This document shows, piece by piece, positions 21,466-32,113 of a stretch of DNA of 64,000 nt; positions within the stretch are counted from its first letter, which is position 1; each line of letters opens with the position of its first letter. The position numbers were made by a program, and so were the translations under genes. The notes below the pieces were generated by a model. That model was not told the origin of the DNA. It worked only from the letters and a program-made list of their open reading frames with translations, and ran no database searches. This stretch comes from Apiosordaria backusii (Eukaryota > Ascomycota > Sordariomycetes > Sordariales > Lasiosphaeriaceae). The stretch spans positions 1,550,001 to 1,614,000 of the forward strand of contig JAUKTV010000008.1 of the NCBI GenBank assembly GCA_030549205.1, written 5' to 3'.

Positions 21466-23437
21466 ATGGCTCAAACAGGCAGCGCCCCAGCGGGGGATCT
21501 CACCTCGGAGATCCTCCAGGCCCTCTCCAAGACCGACAAGCCCATCAACTCGACCGAGACTTTTCCCCAGATCCCCTTCGAGTCCCTCAAAGCCGCCCTC
21601 GACCGCCTCGCCTCCCGGTCCATGGTCACATACGATCAGGTCGAGCGCGAGGAGGCCTTTCTGGAACCAGAGGCTGAAGTAATCGTCAGCCACGGCAGTC
21701 ACGAAGCCCGCGTCTTCGATGCGGTACACAAGGCGTTGGAGGGGTTGTCGATTCAGGATTTGGAGAAGGAGATTGGCGACAAGACTGTGACAAAACTTGG
21801 TCAGGGCAAGGCTTTCAAGGAGAAGTGGATTAAGAAGGATGGCGCTAAGCTGGTTGCGCTGGTATGTTGTTTGCGCCGAGATTGGGTGCCCGAGAACTAC
21901 AAGGACAAAGATGCTGATGGAGGTCGTTACAGGTCGACTCAATCAACGATGTCACACGGGATCAACTGCGGGTGATCAAGGAGAAGAAGACACATGACCC
22001 CAAGATTATCGCCGATCTCAAGAAACGCAAGCTCCTCAAGCTCCAAAAGGTTATTTCTTTCACGATAAGGAAGGGCGACAAGTTCGCCCTCGAGATGGTC
22101 AAGGAGGAGACAGATCTGACCGCCGAGATGCTGGCATCTGGCGCGTGGAAGGACGCTGCTTTTAGTGAGTGATGGCAGAGTTGCAGAGCTGTGCGGCTTG
22201 GACAGGCAACATTGTTGTTTGCTGTCCGAGATCGGCACTTGCAGCCCATCCCATGAGCTCGAGGAAGGGCAGAAGGGCTGACACTTTGGCAGAGCCATAT
22301 AACTTCAAGGCCTTGGGTGCTGACCAGCATGCTGGTGCCCTTCACCCACTGAACAAAGTTCGGTCTGAGTTCCGGTTAGTTGAATCTCTGCCAAGCCCCC
22401 CTTTTTCACCCTAACCCTGGCCCTTCTATGTGCTGACCCCTTGGACAGTCAAATCTTCTTCGAGATGGGCTTCACAGAAATGCCTACCAACCAGTTCGTC
22501 GAGTCTGGCTTCTGGGTATGTATGGTGATTCTGCGCAGTCAAGTTCTGGGTTACTGATACTAGGGCAGAACTTCGACACACTCTTCGTCCCTCAGCAACA
22601 TCCTGCTCGCGATCTCCAAGACACCTTCTACGTCTCAGATCCTCCAAAGGCCGGCAGACCTACTGCCTCTGGGCCAGAGGATAAGGCGAACTATGAGGAG
22701 TATTTCGAGAACGTAAAACAAGTCCACCAGGACGGCAAGTATGATTCGATTGGTTACAGATACCCCTGGGCCGAGGATGAGTCGCTAAGGTGCGTTATTT
22801 CTGCCGCTACCCAGAAGAGCGTGACTGACACATGATAGACTTGTTCTGCGGACACACACCACTTCAGTTTCTGCGGCGATGCTGCACAAGCTTGCGCAAC
22901 AGAAGGACAAGGAAGGACGCGTACCGCCAGCGCGATACTTCTCCATCGACAGAGTCTTCAGGAACGAGACGGTCGATGCCACACATCTCTGCGAGTTCCA
23001 CCAAGTAGAGGGAGTTATTGCTGATTATGGGTTGACGTTGGGTGGCTTGATGGAGTTCATGGACATGTTCTTCGGCGCCATGGGTGTGACGGATTTGCGT
23101 TACAAGCCTGCGTAAGTTGTTTGAGAGCCATTGGAGGCGATATATTACTGACTTGGACTACAGTTACAACCCATACACCGAGCCCTCGATGGAAATCTTC
23201 TCTCACCACAAGGGCCTCAACAAGCTCATTGAAATCGGTAACTCGGGTATTTTCAGACCCGAGATGTTGGAGGCGATGGGTCTGCCCAAGGACTTGAGGG
23301 TGTTTGGTTTCGGTCTGAGTCTGGAGAGACCAACTATGATCAAGTATGGTATCTCCAACATCCGTGAACTGCTTGGGCACCAGGTCGATCTCAGCTTCGT
23401 GCAAAAGAACCCGGCCGTCCGTTTCGACAAGAGTTAA
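21466..23437 (+). CDS. FRS2: Cytosolic phenylalanyl-tRNA synthetase alpha subunit
   Basis: Seven exons: 21466-21861, 21933-22164, 22293-22374, 22449-22515, 22569-22789, 22839-23111 and 23164-23437; 514 residues, right for the eukaryotic alpha chain. All six introns are GT-AG and frame-consistent. The N-terminal ~200 residues hold winged-helix DNA-binding-like modules. The class II catalytic core follows: NKVRSEFR and EMGFTEMPTNQFVES (motif 1 region), NFDTLFVPQQHPARDLQDTF, RTHTTSVSAAML, motif 2 (RYFSIDRVFRNETVDATHL-CEFHQVEG) and motif 3 (GFGLSLERPTMIKYG). With the beta subunit it forms the alpha2-beta2 enzyme that charges tRNA-Phe in the cytosol. The mid-gene is dense in introns, with 67- and 82-nt exons. 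Confidence 0.97.
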
Positions 23438-24310
23438 GGAGCGAATCTGGAGTAGACGGGGGAAAATCAAAAGATAAAAACATGTAAACAGTCATGCCAA
23501 AGACAGTCCGCGGATGTCTTGATGAAAAATGTTGTGTAATCATGTCACGACACCCAGGTAGCGGCATTATCATGCCGACTTGGCCAAAAGAGGCATTGCG
23601 GTGAATCCGGAGCCAAGGAGGTTGCCTTGTCCATGTTGCGAACCACCCATAATATGGTCCGCAATTGTATGCATGGCGTCTGTAGATTGGCGAATAGAAT
23701 CAAGAGAGTCGTATCCTAACTAATCATGGGACCAGCCCTATGAGGACGGTGCCCCGCATTGAATGAAACAGATACCGCTTAGGTTAGGGATGGGCAGCAT
23801 GTACGGCTCTTTGATTAACAGAAAAAGGACTGTTGGATTTGAGGACGGCTAAAACGGAAGCTGTAGTGTCGCTTTGCCTAGGACACGCCCTGACGCCCAG
23901 GAAAGCTCTACGTAAGCCTGAGGACCAAGGCAACTTGGAAGACCATCCATGCCTGATAAGGCGACCGAATTTGGGATGCAAAAGGGTCACAAGTGTCGTG
24001 GGATGACATGGTTGTTGCTCGTATCGAACAAATGAGATGCCGGAGCCGAGTAAGAGTCAGAGCCTCGTCTGAAGGACTTTTGTGTTGTGTATAGGTCCTC
24101 CCCCAGGTCCTTTTCTTCTTCCCTTTTTTTTCCTTCCCCAAGGTCCTTCAGGCTCAGCTTACACAGACACACAACCATCACACCATCTTTGTGAGAAAGT
24201 GCTTATATATATTCCTTCTTACCGACACACTGGGACTGGGCGGTGGCAGTGCAAAGGAACTGTAACCGCAACTCTCTCAGATCGATTGCTTCTCGACCAA
24301 TTATTTCAAG
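23438..24310. other. Intergenic between FRS2 and the small hypothetical gene
   Basis: About 0.87 kb. It contains FRS2 3' flank and a pyrimidine-rich stretch (24096-24140) that probably belongs to the next promoter. No gene seen. Confidence 0.5.
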
Positions 24311-24685
24311 ATGGCGTCTTCGTCTTCTGCACCATCGGGGACAGGCTCGCGCCCCGCTCCGCTGGAGATCAACTCGAGCTCGTCTTCCAGGACGGTATGT
24401 TTGCCTATCTCTCGAGGCCTCCTGTTGGGGGAAATCAAGGCTAACACGCAAAAGGACTACTTCAACTACAACGATGCTGCTGCGTCGCCTACCTCCCCTG
24501 CGTCGACTACTACCCCTCTCTTCCCAAGGACCAGGACGGTCTATGGGAGCTCGCCGCCTGATAGCGCCAAGAGCGTCAAGTCACCGAGGAAGGTGAATGC
24601 GAATAGTTACTGTGGGAGGCACTCGGATGAGTTTCTTTTTGGCGGGAGGTCGATTGGGGATTTGTGGAGGGCTGTGAAGAAGTGA
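24311..24685 (+). CDS. Small hypothetical protein, Ser-rich with conserved-looking C-terminus
   Basis: Two exons, 24311-24394 and 24455-24685; 104 residues after splicing. The 60-nt intron has a GTATGT donor and an ideal GGCTAAC branch 12 nt before an AAAAG acceptor. Because 60 is a multiple of three and has no stop, retention would give a 124-residue form. I do not recognise the family. The first half is Ser/Thr/Pro-rich and probably disordered (SSSSAPSGTGSRP; SPTSPASTTTPLFPRTRTVY). The last ~25 residues (NSYCGRHSDEFLFGGRSIGD-LWRAVKK) are compact and look like a short conserved motif. Phosphorylation of the SP sites is plausible but not shown. Confidence 0.65.
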   Translation: MASSSSAPSGTGSRPAPLEINSSSSSRTVCLPISRGLLLGEIKANTQKDYFNYNDAAASPTSPASTTTPLFPRTRTVYGSSPPDSAKSVKSPRKVNANSYCGRHSDEFLFGGRSIGDLWRAVKK

Positions 24686-25395
24686 GGCGCGATGATCACT
24701 GCTGGGGGGAGGTGATGAGGGTTTGGATATGGGATATGGGCATGGATTGGCGTTGATTTGGCTTGATTTTGATTTGGCTTGATGATACCTACGCTGCTTT
24801 CTTTTCTATTAGTCAACTGTTGTACGAGAATGAGAATGAGAATATTCACACTTACACCGTGAGCCACATGTGAGTGTGTTTGAGCGCTGACTGCGGGGTC
24901 CCTCAGAAGCCAATTCCTGTTAGTAACCCCAGATCTCTGGATACATGCCTGCCTCACACGTCAGTTCAGATGAACATCTTAAACTATGACGTCCAACCAC
25001 CATCATCAAAAAGGACGGACTGCGCAGTTCATCTTGCCCATCCCGCCCGTCCCATTCTGTCCCATCGTTCCAGCGGAGCGGTACTCTCTACCCCAACTCC
25101 GTCCTTGCACCACCACCACGCCGCCCACATTCCCCAAACCCAATTTGCCAAGCGTCACCCCAAGTTCCCAACGCAACGCGCCGGAGCGACCCGCTAAAAT
25201 CTCCACACAACTTTTGAGACCCCTGTCCACTGAATCGCGCGTGCTCCAGCTTCCAGCTCGCCGTGAATTTTGTTGAATCCCGTTCATCCCACCGCCGCCA
25301 GTTTTCCCCCCCTCCGCTCCACCACAAACAAACCACAATCGACGACGGCGACAATCTTTCACGATCGAGATTGCCGAGGAAAAAAGCCCGGAAAG
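24686..25395. other. Intergenic, promoter side of PHS1
   Basis: About 0.7 kb. The last 400 bases are C-rich on the + strand and form the likely promoter and leader of PHS1. Overlapping short frames only. Confidence 0.5.
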
Positions 25396-26164
25396 ATGGG
25401 ATTCACACCGAAAAAAGCCTACCTAGTGCTATACAATGCCGCCTCAGCAATCGCCTGGCTGACAGTGCTGGGGAGGGTGGTCGCGACGCTGGCGTACAAG
25501 GGGGACACATTTTTTGTTCCGCTTGTAGTCGACAACTTTGCGAGGGTGACGCAGAGTTTTGCCGTTATGGAGATTTTGCATGCTTTGACTGGTAGGGTTC
25601 CCCTTCCTTCATCCTCATATGATCATCACCTCTCCCACCGTGATGGCCCTCCCATTTTGACCTTTTTTTTTGCTGGCATGGTTCGCTAACGCTCACCACC
25701 TAGGCATCGTCCCCGCCCCAGTCTTCACAACCCTCATGCAAGTCGCCTCCCGCCTCTTCCTCATGTACGCCGTCACCCTCCCCTTCCCCCACCTCAACTC
25801 CTCCGCCTGGTACTCCTCCATGCTCTGCGCCTGGGCCACCACCGAGATCATCCGCTACACCTACTTCGTCTTTAAGCAGTTCGACTCCGTCCCCGGCGCG
25901 CTCCACTGGCTGCGCTACTCGGCGTTTTTGATCCTCTACCCGATCGGGATCAGCAGCGAGGTGGCCATGACTCTCAAGGCGCTGTTTGGTCCCGCGAGCA
26001 GCGGGGCTTTTGCGTGGAGCGCATGGTACCCCTATGCGCTGGGGGCGGTGCTGTTGAGTTATATCCCCGGGAGTGTGGTGTTGTATGGGCATATGTTGAA
26101 GCAGAGGAGGAAGTACCTTGGTGGTGGTGGGGTGGAGGTGAGGAGGGAGAAGAAGAGGCAGTAA
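25396..26164 (+). CDS. PHS1: Very-long-chain (3R)-3-hydroxyacyl-CoA dehydratase
   Basis: Two exons, 25396-25591 and 25704-26164; 218 residues, the normal size. The intron (112 nt) has a GTAGGG donor and a CACCTAG acceptor; the junction restores ALTGIVPAPV. Six hydrophobic segments are visible. The catalytic pair of the Phs1/HACD family is present as Tyr144 and Glu151 in ILYPIGISSE, with the same seven-residue spacing as yeast Tyr149/Glu156. The C-terminus is basic (KQRRK, RREKKRQ), suited to ER retention. The enzyme dehydrates 3-hydroxyacyl-CoA in the ER elongation cycle that makes very-long-chain fatty acids for sphingolipids. Coding-strand composition switches from C-rich to G-rich near 25,930. 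Confidence 0.95.
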
Positions 26165-26643
26165 ATCGAGAGAGGAGAACAGGGGAGAAGGAAATATTGA
26201 GAAGGGTGGACGAAAGGGGGGAAAGGGGGATCTGGCATTGCGTTATGGGCATTTCGTCATGGGCATCGCGACAGCACAGAGTTTTTGGACGACCGTTTAC
26301 ACGTCTTGCATTGAATTTTTTTGCACTTGGGGAGAAAAAGAAAAAGAGCGGTCATTGCAATGCGGTCATAGATAGATGAGACGAAAGATGAAACGGGTGT
26401 GGTATCTTGATTGTGTACAGTACAAATATTTAGACCGGAGCATCATAGAAAGCGAAGCCGCAAGAGCCAACATGCGCGCGCCTGGTTATTTAGAACGGCA
26501 AGAATCAAATCAGGGGAAGTAGTTGGTAGGGAAATTCCAAACAAAGAGAACGCCGATTTTTCCAAACAAAGCAGCCAAACCTCCAACGCCAAGCATTTAA
26601 CCCCCTATTTGTATGTACCTGTTCATTATCGTGGCATTGTCTG
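26165..26643. other. Convergent 3' region, PHS1 / hydrolase
   Basis: A 479-base stretch between two convergent stops. No gene seen. Confidence 0.5.
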
Positions 26644-27964
26644 TCATTCGTGTATCGTCTCGGTCGAGCTCTCATACCACTCGTTATTCACCCAGCTCGT
26701 AATCATGTCTTTTGCATCATTCGCCAGTTTGTCATAGCCTGGGTTGTCTTTTGGTTCAAACATTGCTGTTACCCCTTCAATTAGCCCCTTTCTTTTTCCC
26801 ATAACAAGATTTGCAAGGAAAATACTCACACATATGCGCCCACGTCTCATCCCTCGCCTTGTCATTCACCGCCGGCCTCCAGTCGCCCGCCTGATCCCTA
26901 TTCGGCACGACGCAAAACGTCCTCTCGTCCCCCAGGACGGTCCCCACCATGCTGACTTTTTCGAGAGCGCCCGCGGATTTCCCTAGGCGGGTGTAGAGGT
27001 TCCCGAAACCTACTTTTAGTTCCTTGTTGAGGCGGACCATGTACGTGACGCGCTTTCGCAGCTCTTCCTTGCGGGCGAGGCAGCCGACGAATTCGAGGTG
27101 GGAAGTAGCCCAGGAGAGACCCTGGGTGATTTGCTCGCGCTTGAGGTAGGCTGCTGCTCCTGTTGCTGTTATGGCGCCTACTGCTCCGGCGGCGAGGGCG
27201 AGGGTTCCCCATTTTCCCCAACCTCCCCCTGGTTTTTGATCCTGTTGTTTTGGGTCGGGTGGCGGTGCGGGGAGGGCTTTTTGTGGTTGTTGTCTCTGTT
27301 GGTGCTGTGGTTGATCTTTCGCTGCGTTTGAAGCACCCCCCCATATGGAAGCGAGACCACTCAGCTGCCCCATCACCTCTGCTGCTTTTGAATAATGCGT
27401 CTCTGCGCCGTGGGCTACCACTCCTGGGCTGATGCCGAGGTAGGGGGTGTCAAAGGCGAGGACGCCTTGGATGTAGGGGAACATGAGGGAGTTGAGGGGG
27501 GCTTTCATGTTGCCCTGGTCGGGGGAGTTTCCGTCGTTGGAGATGGAGCCGTTGATGGCTTGCTCCGAGGCGATGGAGATGGCGGTTTCGGCGGCGACGA
27601 TGCCGCCCATGGAGTGCCCGATGAGGATGACGCGGACGCCGGGCTCGACGGTGGGGGAGGGGGTGCCGAGGGAGACTTCGAGGTCGATGACCTTGTTGAG
27701 GAGCCAGTCGCGGAAGCGGTTGACGCAGTCGGTTAGGTCGCCTCGGGTCTCGAAGGTGGGATAGATGAGGAATTCGAGGTTGAGTTTGGGGAGGGAGGGG
27801 CGGAGGAGGGAGAGGAGGTGGGTTGGGAAGGATTGGGAGGGGCCGAAGGTGTGGTCGTTACCCTGGAAGATGGAAAGGTTAGAATATTAGGGGGCATAGG
27901 GGGGTGGAAAGGGGGAAGGTACCTTGAAGCCGTGGATGAAACAGAGGAGGAGTGTTTTCTTCAT
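26644..27964 (-). CDS. DUF676-like alpha/beta hydrolase (putative lipase)
   Basis: Three exons: 27964-27923, 27862-26830 and 26765-26644; 398 residues. Introns are 60 nt (GTACCT...CTTCCAG) and 64 nt (GTGAGT...GTAACAG). It starts MKKTLLLCFIHGFK-GND, with the oxyanion-hole HGF motif, and carries the nucleophile elbow GHSMGG (Ser98). A second conserved stretch, GVLAFDTPYLGI, follows. A Pro/Gln-rich linker then leads to an Ala/Gly-rich hydrophobic stretch (about residues 225-247) that may touch a membrane. The C-terminal part resumes with SHLEFVGCLARKEELRKRV and ends with the conserved AHMSMFEPKDNPGY block, whose His is the probable third triad member. Filamentous fungi have such cytosolic serine esterases of unknown substrate. 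The enzyme class is solid; the substrate is unknown. Confidence 0.85.
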
Positions 27965-29144
27965 TTTGGGGACGGCTGGGTGGTGGCATTGGGGGTTGGA
28001 CGGGTGCGACTGGAAATCGGGAGAGTGCGGGTATGGTGATACAAGCTTGCTGAGTTGGAGAAGGGCAGAGGGAGGATTGAAATTAGAACTGGAATCGAGA
28101 ATCTAGAACTGCATCACAAGGCTGACATCCGGGGAGCTCAGTGTGGGGGCGGGGCCTGTGACGCATGGCAAAGTGGCACTCAGGGGATGTAACTCCACAT
28201 GCTTGTTGGAGATCTTTCAGTTGCTCGTGGTTGGCCTGGAATCAGGCACATGCCGAGACGGTGTAGTGGACAGAACTCCAAGGCTTGAATGTTAGTGGTA
28301 GACATTTATTATATAGCGAGCAAAACCATTCTTACCAGATGCCTGAACATGTTGAAAACCTTCCTGGTCTAAACAAGCTTGCTGCTGTCTTAGAGAAGTC
28401 ATCCTCAGTTTTGAACACTGAGCCAGGTACATACAGTAGTCAGTATAACCAGACTAAGCCCCATACTAACAAGCATTCAAGGCCTAAATTCGAGAGTCTA
28501 AGTTCACTGCGCTTCTTCTGATGATTGTGGTGTGATACTCGATTCAGACGAGAAACAAACCAACATATATGAGTCCAGCAGCTTCTATCTATTTGTTCTC
28601 TCAACATATCTCCTTCTCGAATGGCCAATGGTATTGATTGAAGCAGTGGCATCATGCTTTGTTGGGAGCTTTCAGATTAGGTAAGCGTACATCGCACTTA
28701 GTGGTCGCCTGTGGGCCGGATCGGTGTACGCAAACGCGCCAAGAATGACGGTCCAGGGCGCTCCGTCTTGTCGCAGTGATCAAAACCACTTCCATATCTC
28801 TGAGCATCATCCAACTTCCTCCCGTCCAGCGCAGTTGAGGTGACCAGGCGCCGGCATCTCACGCACCACGGCATTGATTCCGACATACGGAGTACCATGC
28901 CTTGATCTCTGCCGAGTCGCTGCATCTTCTTTCACTTCTCCTTCTCCAGGCCTTATTTACTGCTTCATTCTTCCCCAGCAATTACTCTCTTTAAGGTTCG
29001 GTTTCTTCTACTTTTTACTTTGCATGTGCGATTCGGTTTGCTTTTCGACTACGAGTACCACTTGCCAGAAGACCCTAATTGCCATTTTTCATCAGCCGCG
29101 CACCTTTCTCGACCACTACCACACCCCGATCTCTACAATCCACC
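27965..29144. promoter_or_regulatory. Divergent intergenic region, hydrolase / PAP1
   Basis: About 1.2 kb between divergent start codons. It holds both promoters; the ~200 bases before PAP1 are pyrimidine-rich. No ORF with a recognisable product was seen. Confidence 0.5.
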
Positions 29145-31239
29145 ATGACGGAACGCGTCTACGGCGTCACGCCGCCCATCTCCACGACCCTCCCCACCGA
29201 GGCAGAGAAGCGATTGCACCAGGCGCTCCACGATGAGCTGCGTGCACAGGGCACCTTTGAGAGTCGGGCCGAGACAGAGGCAAGAAAGAAGGTTATCGCT
29301 CAGCTCGAGAAAATTACAACTGCGTTTGTGAAGAAGGCTACGGCCGAGACCCAGAATTCTTTCATGGTGCGCGAAGCTATCGGGAGGGTGTTTACTTATG
29401 GCAGCTACCGTCTTGGTGTCTACGGTCCGGGCTCCGATATTGATACCCTTGTGGTGGCCCCCAAACATGTCACCACTGAGCAGTATTTCCGCATCTTTCC
29501 CGACCTCCTCGTCGAGATGGCCCCCCCCGGCGCCATCACAGATCTCACCCCAGTTCCCGACGCCTTCGTGCCCATCATCAAGTTTGAGTTTTCGGGCATC
29601 AGCATCGATCTGATCTTTTGCTCCATCAAAGGCCTCACACAGATTCCCGAGGACAAGAGCTGGAACCTGACCGACAACACTCTGCTTCGCGGATTGAGTG
29701 AAAATGAGGTGCGTTCGCTCAACGGCACAAGAGTCACAGATGAGATACTCAGCCTCGTCCCCGAACCTGCTACCTTTAAACTAGCTCTCCGGGCCATCAA
29801 GCTGTGGGCGCAGCGCAAAGCCATCTATGCGAACATTATGGGTTTCCCCGGAGGCGTTGCCTGGGCCATGTTGGTGGCCAGAGTGTGCCAGCTCTACCCC
29901 AAGGCGACAAGCGCTGTTGTTGTGAACAAGTTCTTCCACATCATGCTGAAATGGCCTTGGCCCTTGCCTGTTTTGCTGAAGGATATCGAGTACAACATTT
30001 CCGTCACACGCGCGCCCGTGTGGAATCCCAAGGTAAGTCGAACCTCTTGCAGATCCCCGATGCCAATTGACTCACCATACTATATAGTTATACTCCAGCG
30101 ACAGAAACCACAGGATGCCCATCATCACTCCAGCATACCCGGCCATGTGCGCGACGCACAACATCAACAGATCCTCCAAGGTGGTGATAATGCAGGAGCT
30201 GGAGAAAGGAGTTCAGGTAACTGAGGAGATCATGACGGGCAGAGCGCCCTGGAAAGCCCTTTTCACCAAGCACACCTTCTTCACGTCTGACTTTCGGTAT
30301 TACCTTACAGTCATTTCGTCTAGCAGGACCAAAGATGCACAGAATGTGTGGTCAGGTTTTATCGAGTCGAGGGTGCGTGTCCTTGTGAACAAGATTGAGA
30401 ATCATCCCGCCATAGTACTGGCGCGGCCCTTCAATAAGGGATACGATCGTCAGCACCGTTGCAAGAATTATGAGCAGCTCGGAGAGGTAGTTTCGAACGG
30501 CAGCTTGGCACATTTGCACAAGCCAACGCCCGAGGAAGAGGAGAAGGCCAAGGCCGAAGTCAAAACCGAAGTCAAGGCGGAGCTCATCAAGGCGGAGCTC
30601 AAGCCGGAGAGTGTCTCGCAAGACGGCCAGGTGATCAAGTCGGAACCCGATACAGAGGCAGCACCGCCACCGCCAGTTACAGCAGAAGATGGAGCCATCA
30701 TCAAACCGGAACCTGGCACAGAGCCAGCCCTACCACCGCCAGCGCCATCAGCAGCAGCAGCAGCGGTAGTACCGGAATCAGCTCCCAAGAAGGCAGATGG
30801 TGTCAAGAATGAGAATGCCGTCAAAAACGACGATGCAGTGAAGAATGGAAATGGATCCAAGCACGAAGACGGCGACAAGGTTGACGTCAAGCTTGCAGAC
30901 ATTCCGGAGAAGGAACAGGAACTGGAAGTTTTCACAACTAACTACTACATTGGGCTACAGCTGGGCAAAACCCCCGCCTCACTCGATCTTTCCCGCGAGG
31001 TTCAAGAGTGGATGGCCATGTGCCGCAGCAGTGATCTCTACAAAGAAGGCGTCAATTTTCTCGCCGTCACCCACATCAAGAACACGACGCTCCCCGACGA
31101 CGTATTCGAACCTGGTGAGGTTAAGCCACGCCCGCCCAAGAAGAAGCTCAAGAGACAGGCACCCGACGAATCTTCTGCACAGCAACCGGCAAAGAAGTCT
31201 AAGCCGGTTGAGCCGGCTCCGCCTACAGCTGCGAGCTAG
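29145..31239 (+). CDS. PAP1: Nuclear poly(A) polymerase
   Basis: Two exons, 29145-30032 and 30088-31239 (55-nt intron, GTAAGT...ACTATATAG); 679 residues. The nucleotidyltransferase core shows GSYRLGVYGPGSDID (about 86-100), with the two metal-binding Asp residues, and the third Asp in ISIDLIF (about 155). The central domain has NITRAPVWNP-like and HRMPIITPAYPAMCATHNIN blocks, and the RNA-binding domain follows (NKGYDRQHRCKNYEQLGEV). Pap1 adds the poly(A) tail after cleavage by CPF. Unlike the compact yeast enzyme, the region from about residue 450 has an inserted charged, Ala/Pro/Lys/Glu-rich segment with at least seven psi-K-x-E motifs, then a return to conserved sequence (ELEVFTTNYYIGLQL) and a basic tail. 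Start chosen at MTERVYGVTPP, the family N-terminus, rather than an upstream in-frame codon. Confidence 0.95.
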
Positions 31240-32113
31240 TGATTTGGTGTCAGCGTAAGATGAGTGCATCTTGGAATGCGAAATAAGCAAAAATAACGAG
31301 TTCAGGGGCTTGGCATACTTATTAATAATTGCGAGAAAATGAAAACAGCGGGTGGGTTGGGCCGCCAGGGCGTTGCTTCACATGTACGGGGTAGTGTAAA
31401 GTATTTAGATCTTTCTAGACTAATAGAGTGTTAGGGTTCTGGGGCACAAGTGCCTCGCCAAACATTCTCTCTTTTGCTTCAGTCATGTTATGGGTGGTGA
31501 TAGCAGGGCATTATAACAAATTAATGGGATGGAAGGTGCTGTTGGAGGTCGTTGCTTTTCATCTTTTGTTCCGCTTTGGCTTTTGATGTTGCTCATAATC
31601 AATTTTATTTCGCCTCGGGTGCCATTGTTGTTCATGTGGTGACCGACAGGGTGATATTTCCTCATGAAGGTCTCGTTTCTCATACTGTCACTGGAGATCT
31701 TCACCTCACCCCTTTGCTGACCTGCTCATTCTCAGATTACCTTAATTCGACTCCACTGATCAAAACCAGCGGTCACCGTCGGAGTCCCGGATATCCCGGA
31801 TACTATCCCGCTGTCCGGAAGAAAAGTCGATCTGGTCACAGCCACTGACATCTTTCCATCAACCAGCATTGGAGCTCCCCCACAAAACAAACAAGAGCCT
31901 CGACGTCCACCATGACGACAACACAAGGAATTGACTTTCAGACAACCATGGCGGACTCCCGGAGCCATGCGCCTTTTTTCTATACATGGCAAGCGGGTAG
32001 GATGTGAGCCCCGTCTCGTGGATATCTCTCATTTCTCGTCCTCGTTGTTGGCCATTTTTGGATCGTGTGTCCAACTTGCCTTGTTGAGTCTTGTAACAGC
32101 TGAACAGAGCAAG
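31240..32113. other. Intergenic between PAP1 and the PI-PLC gene
   Basis: About 0.87 kb. Contains PAP1 3' flank and the presumed promoter of the secreted phospholipase-like gene. An in-frame open stretch from 31931 runs into the PLC exon but begins well before the signal peptide, so it is not used. Confidence 0.5.

Noticed and set aside
22411..22425. CCCTAACCC as a telomere-type repeat
   Set aside because: A single copy inside an FRS2 intron; it is an intron branch-like element, not a repeat array.
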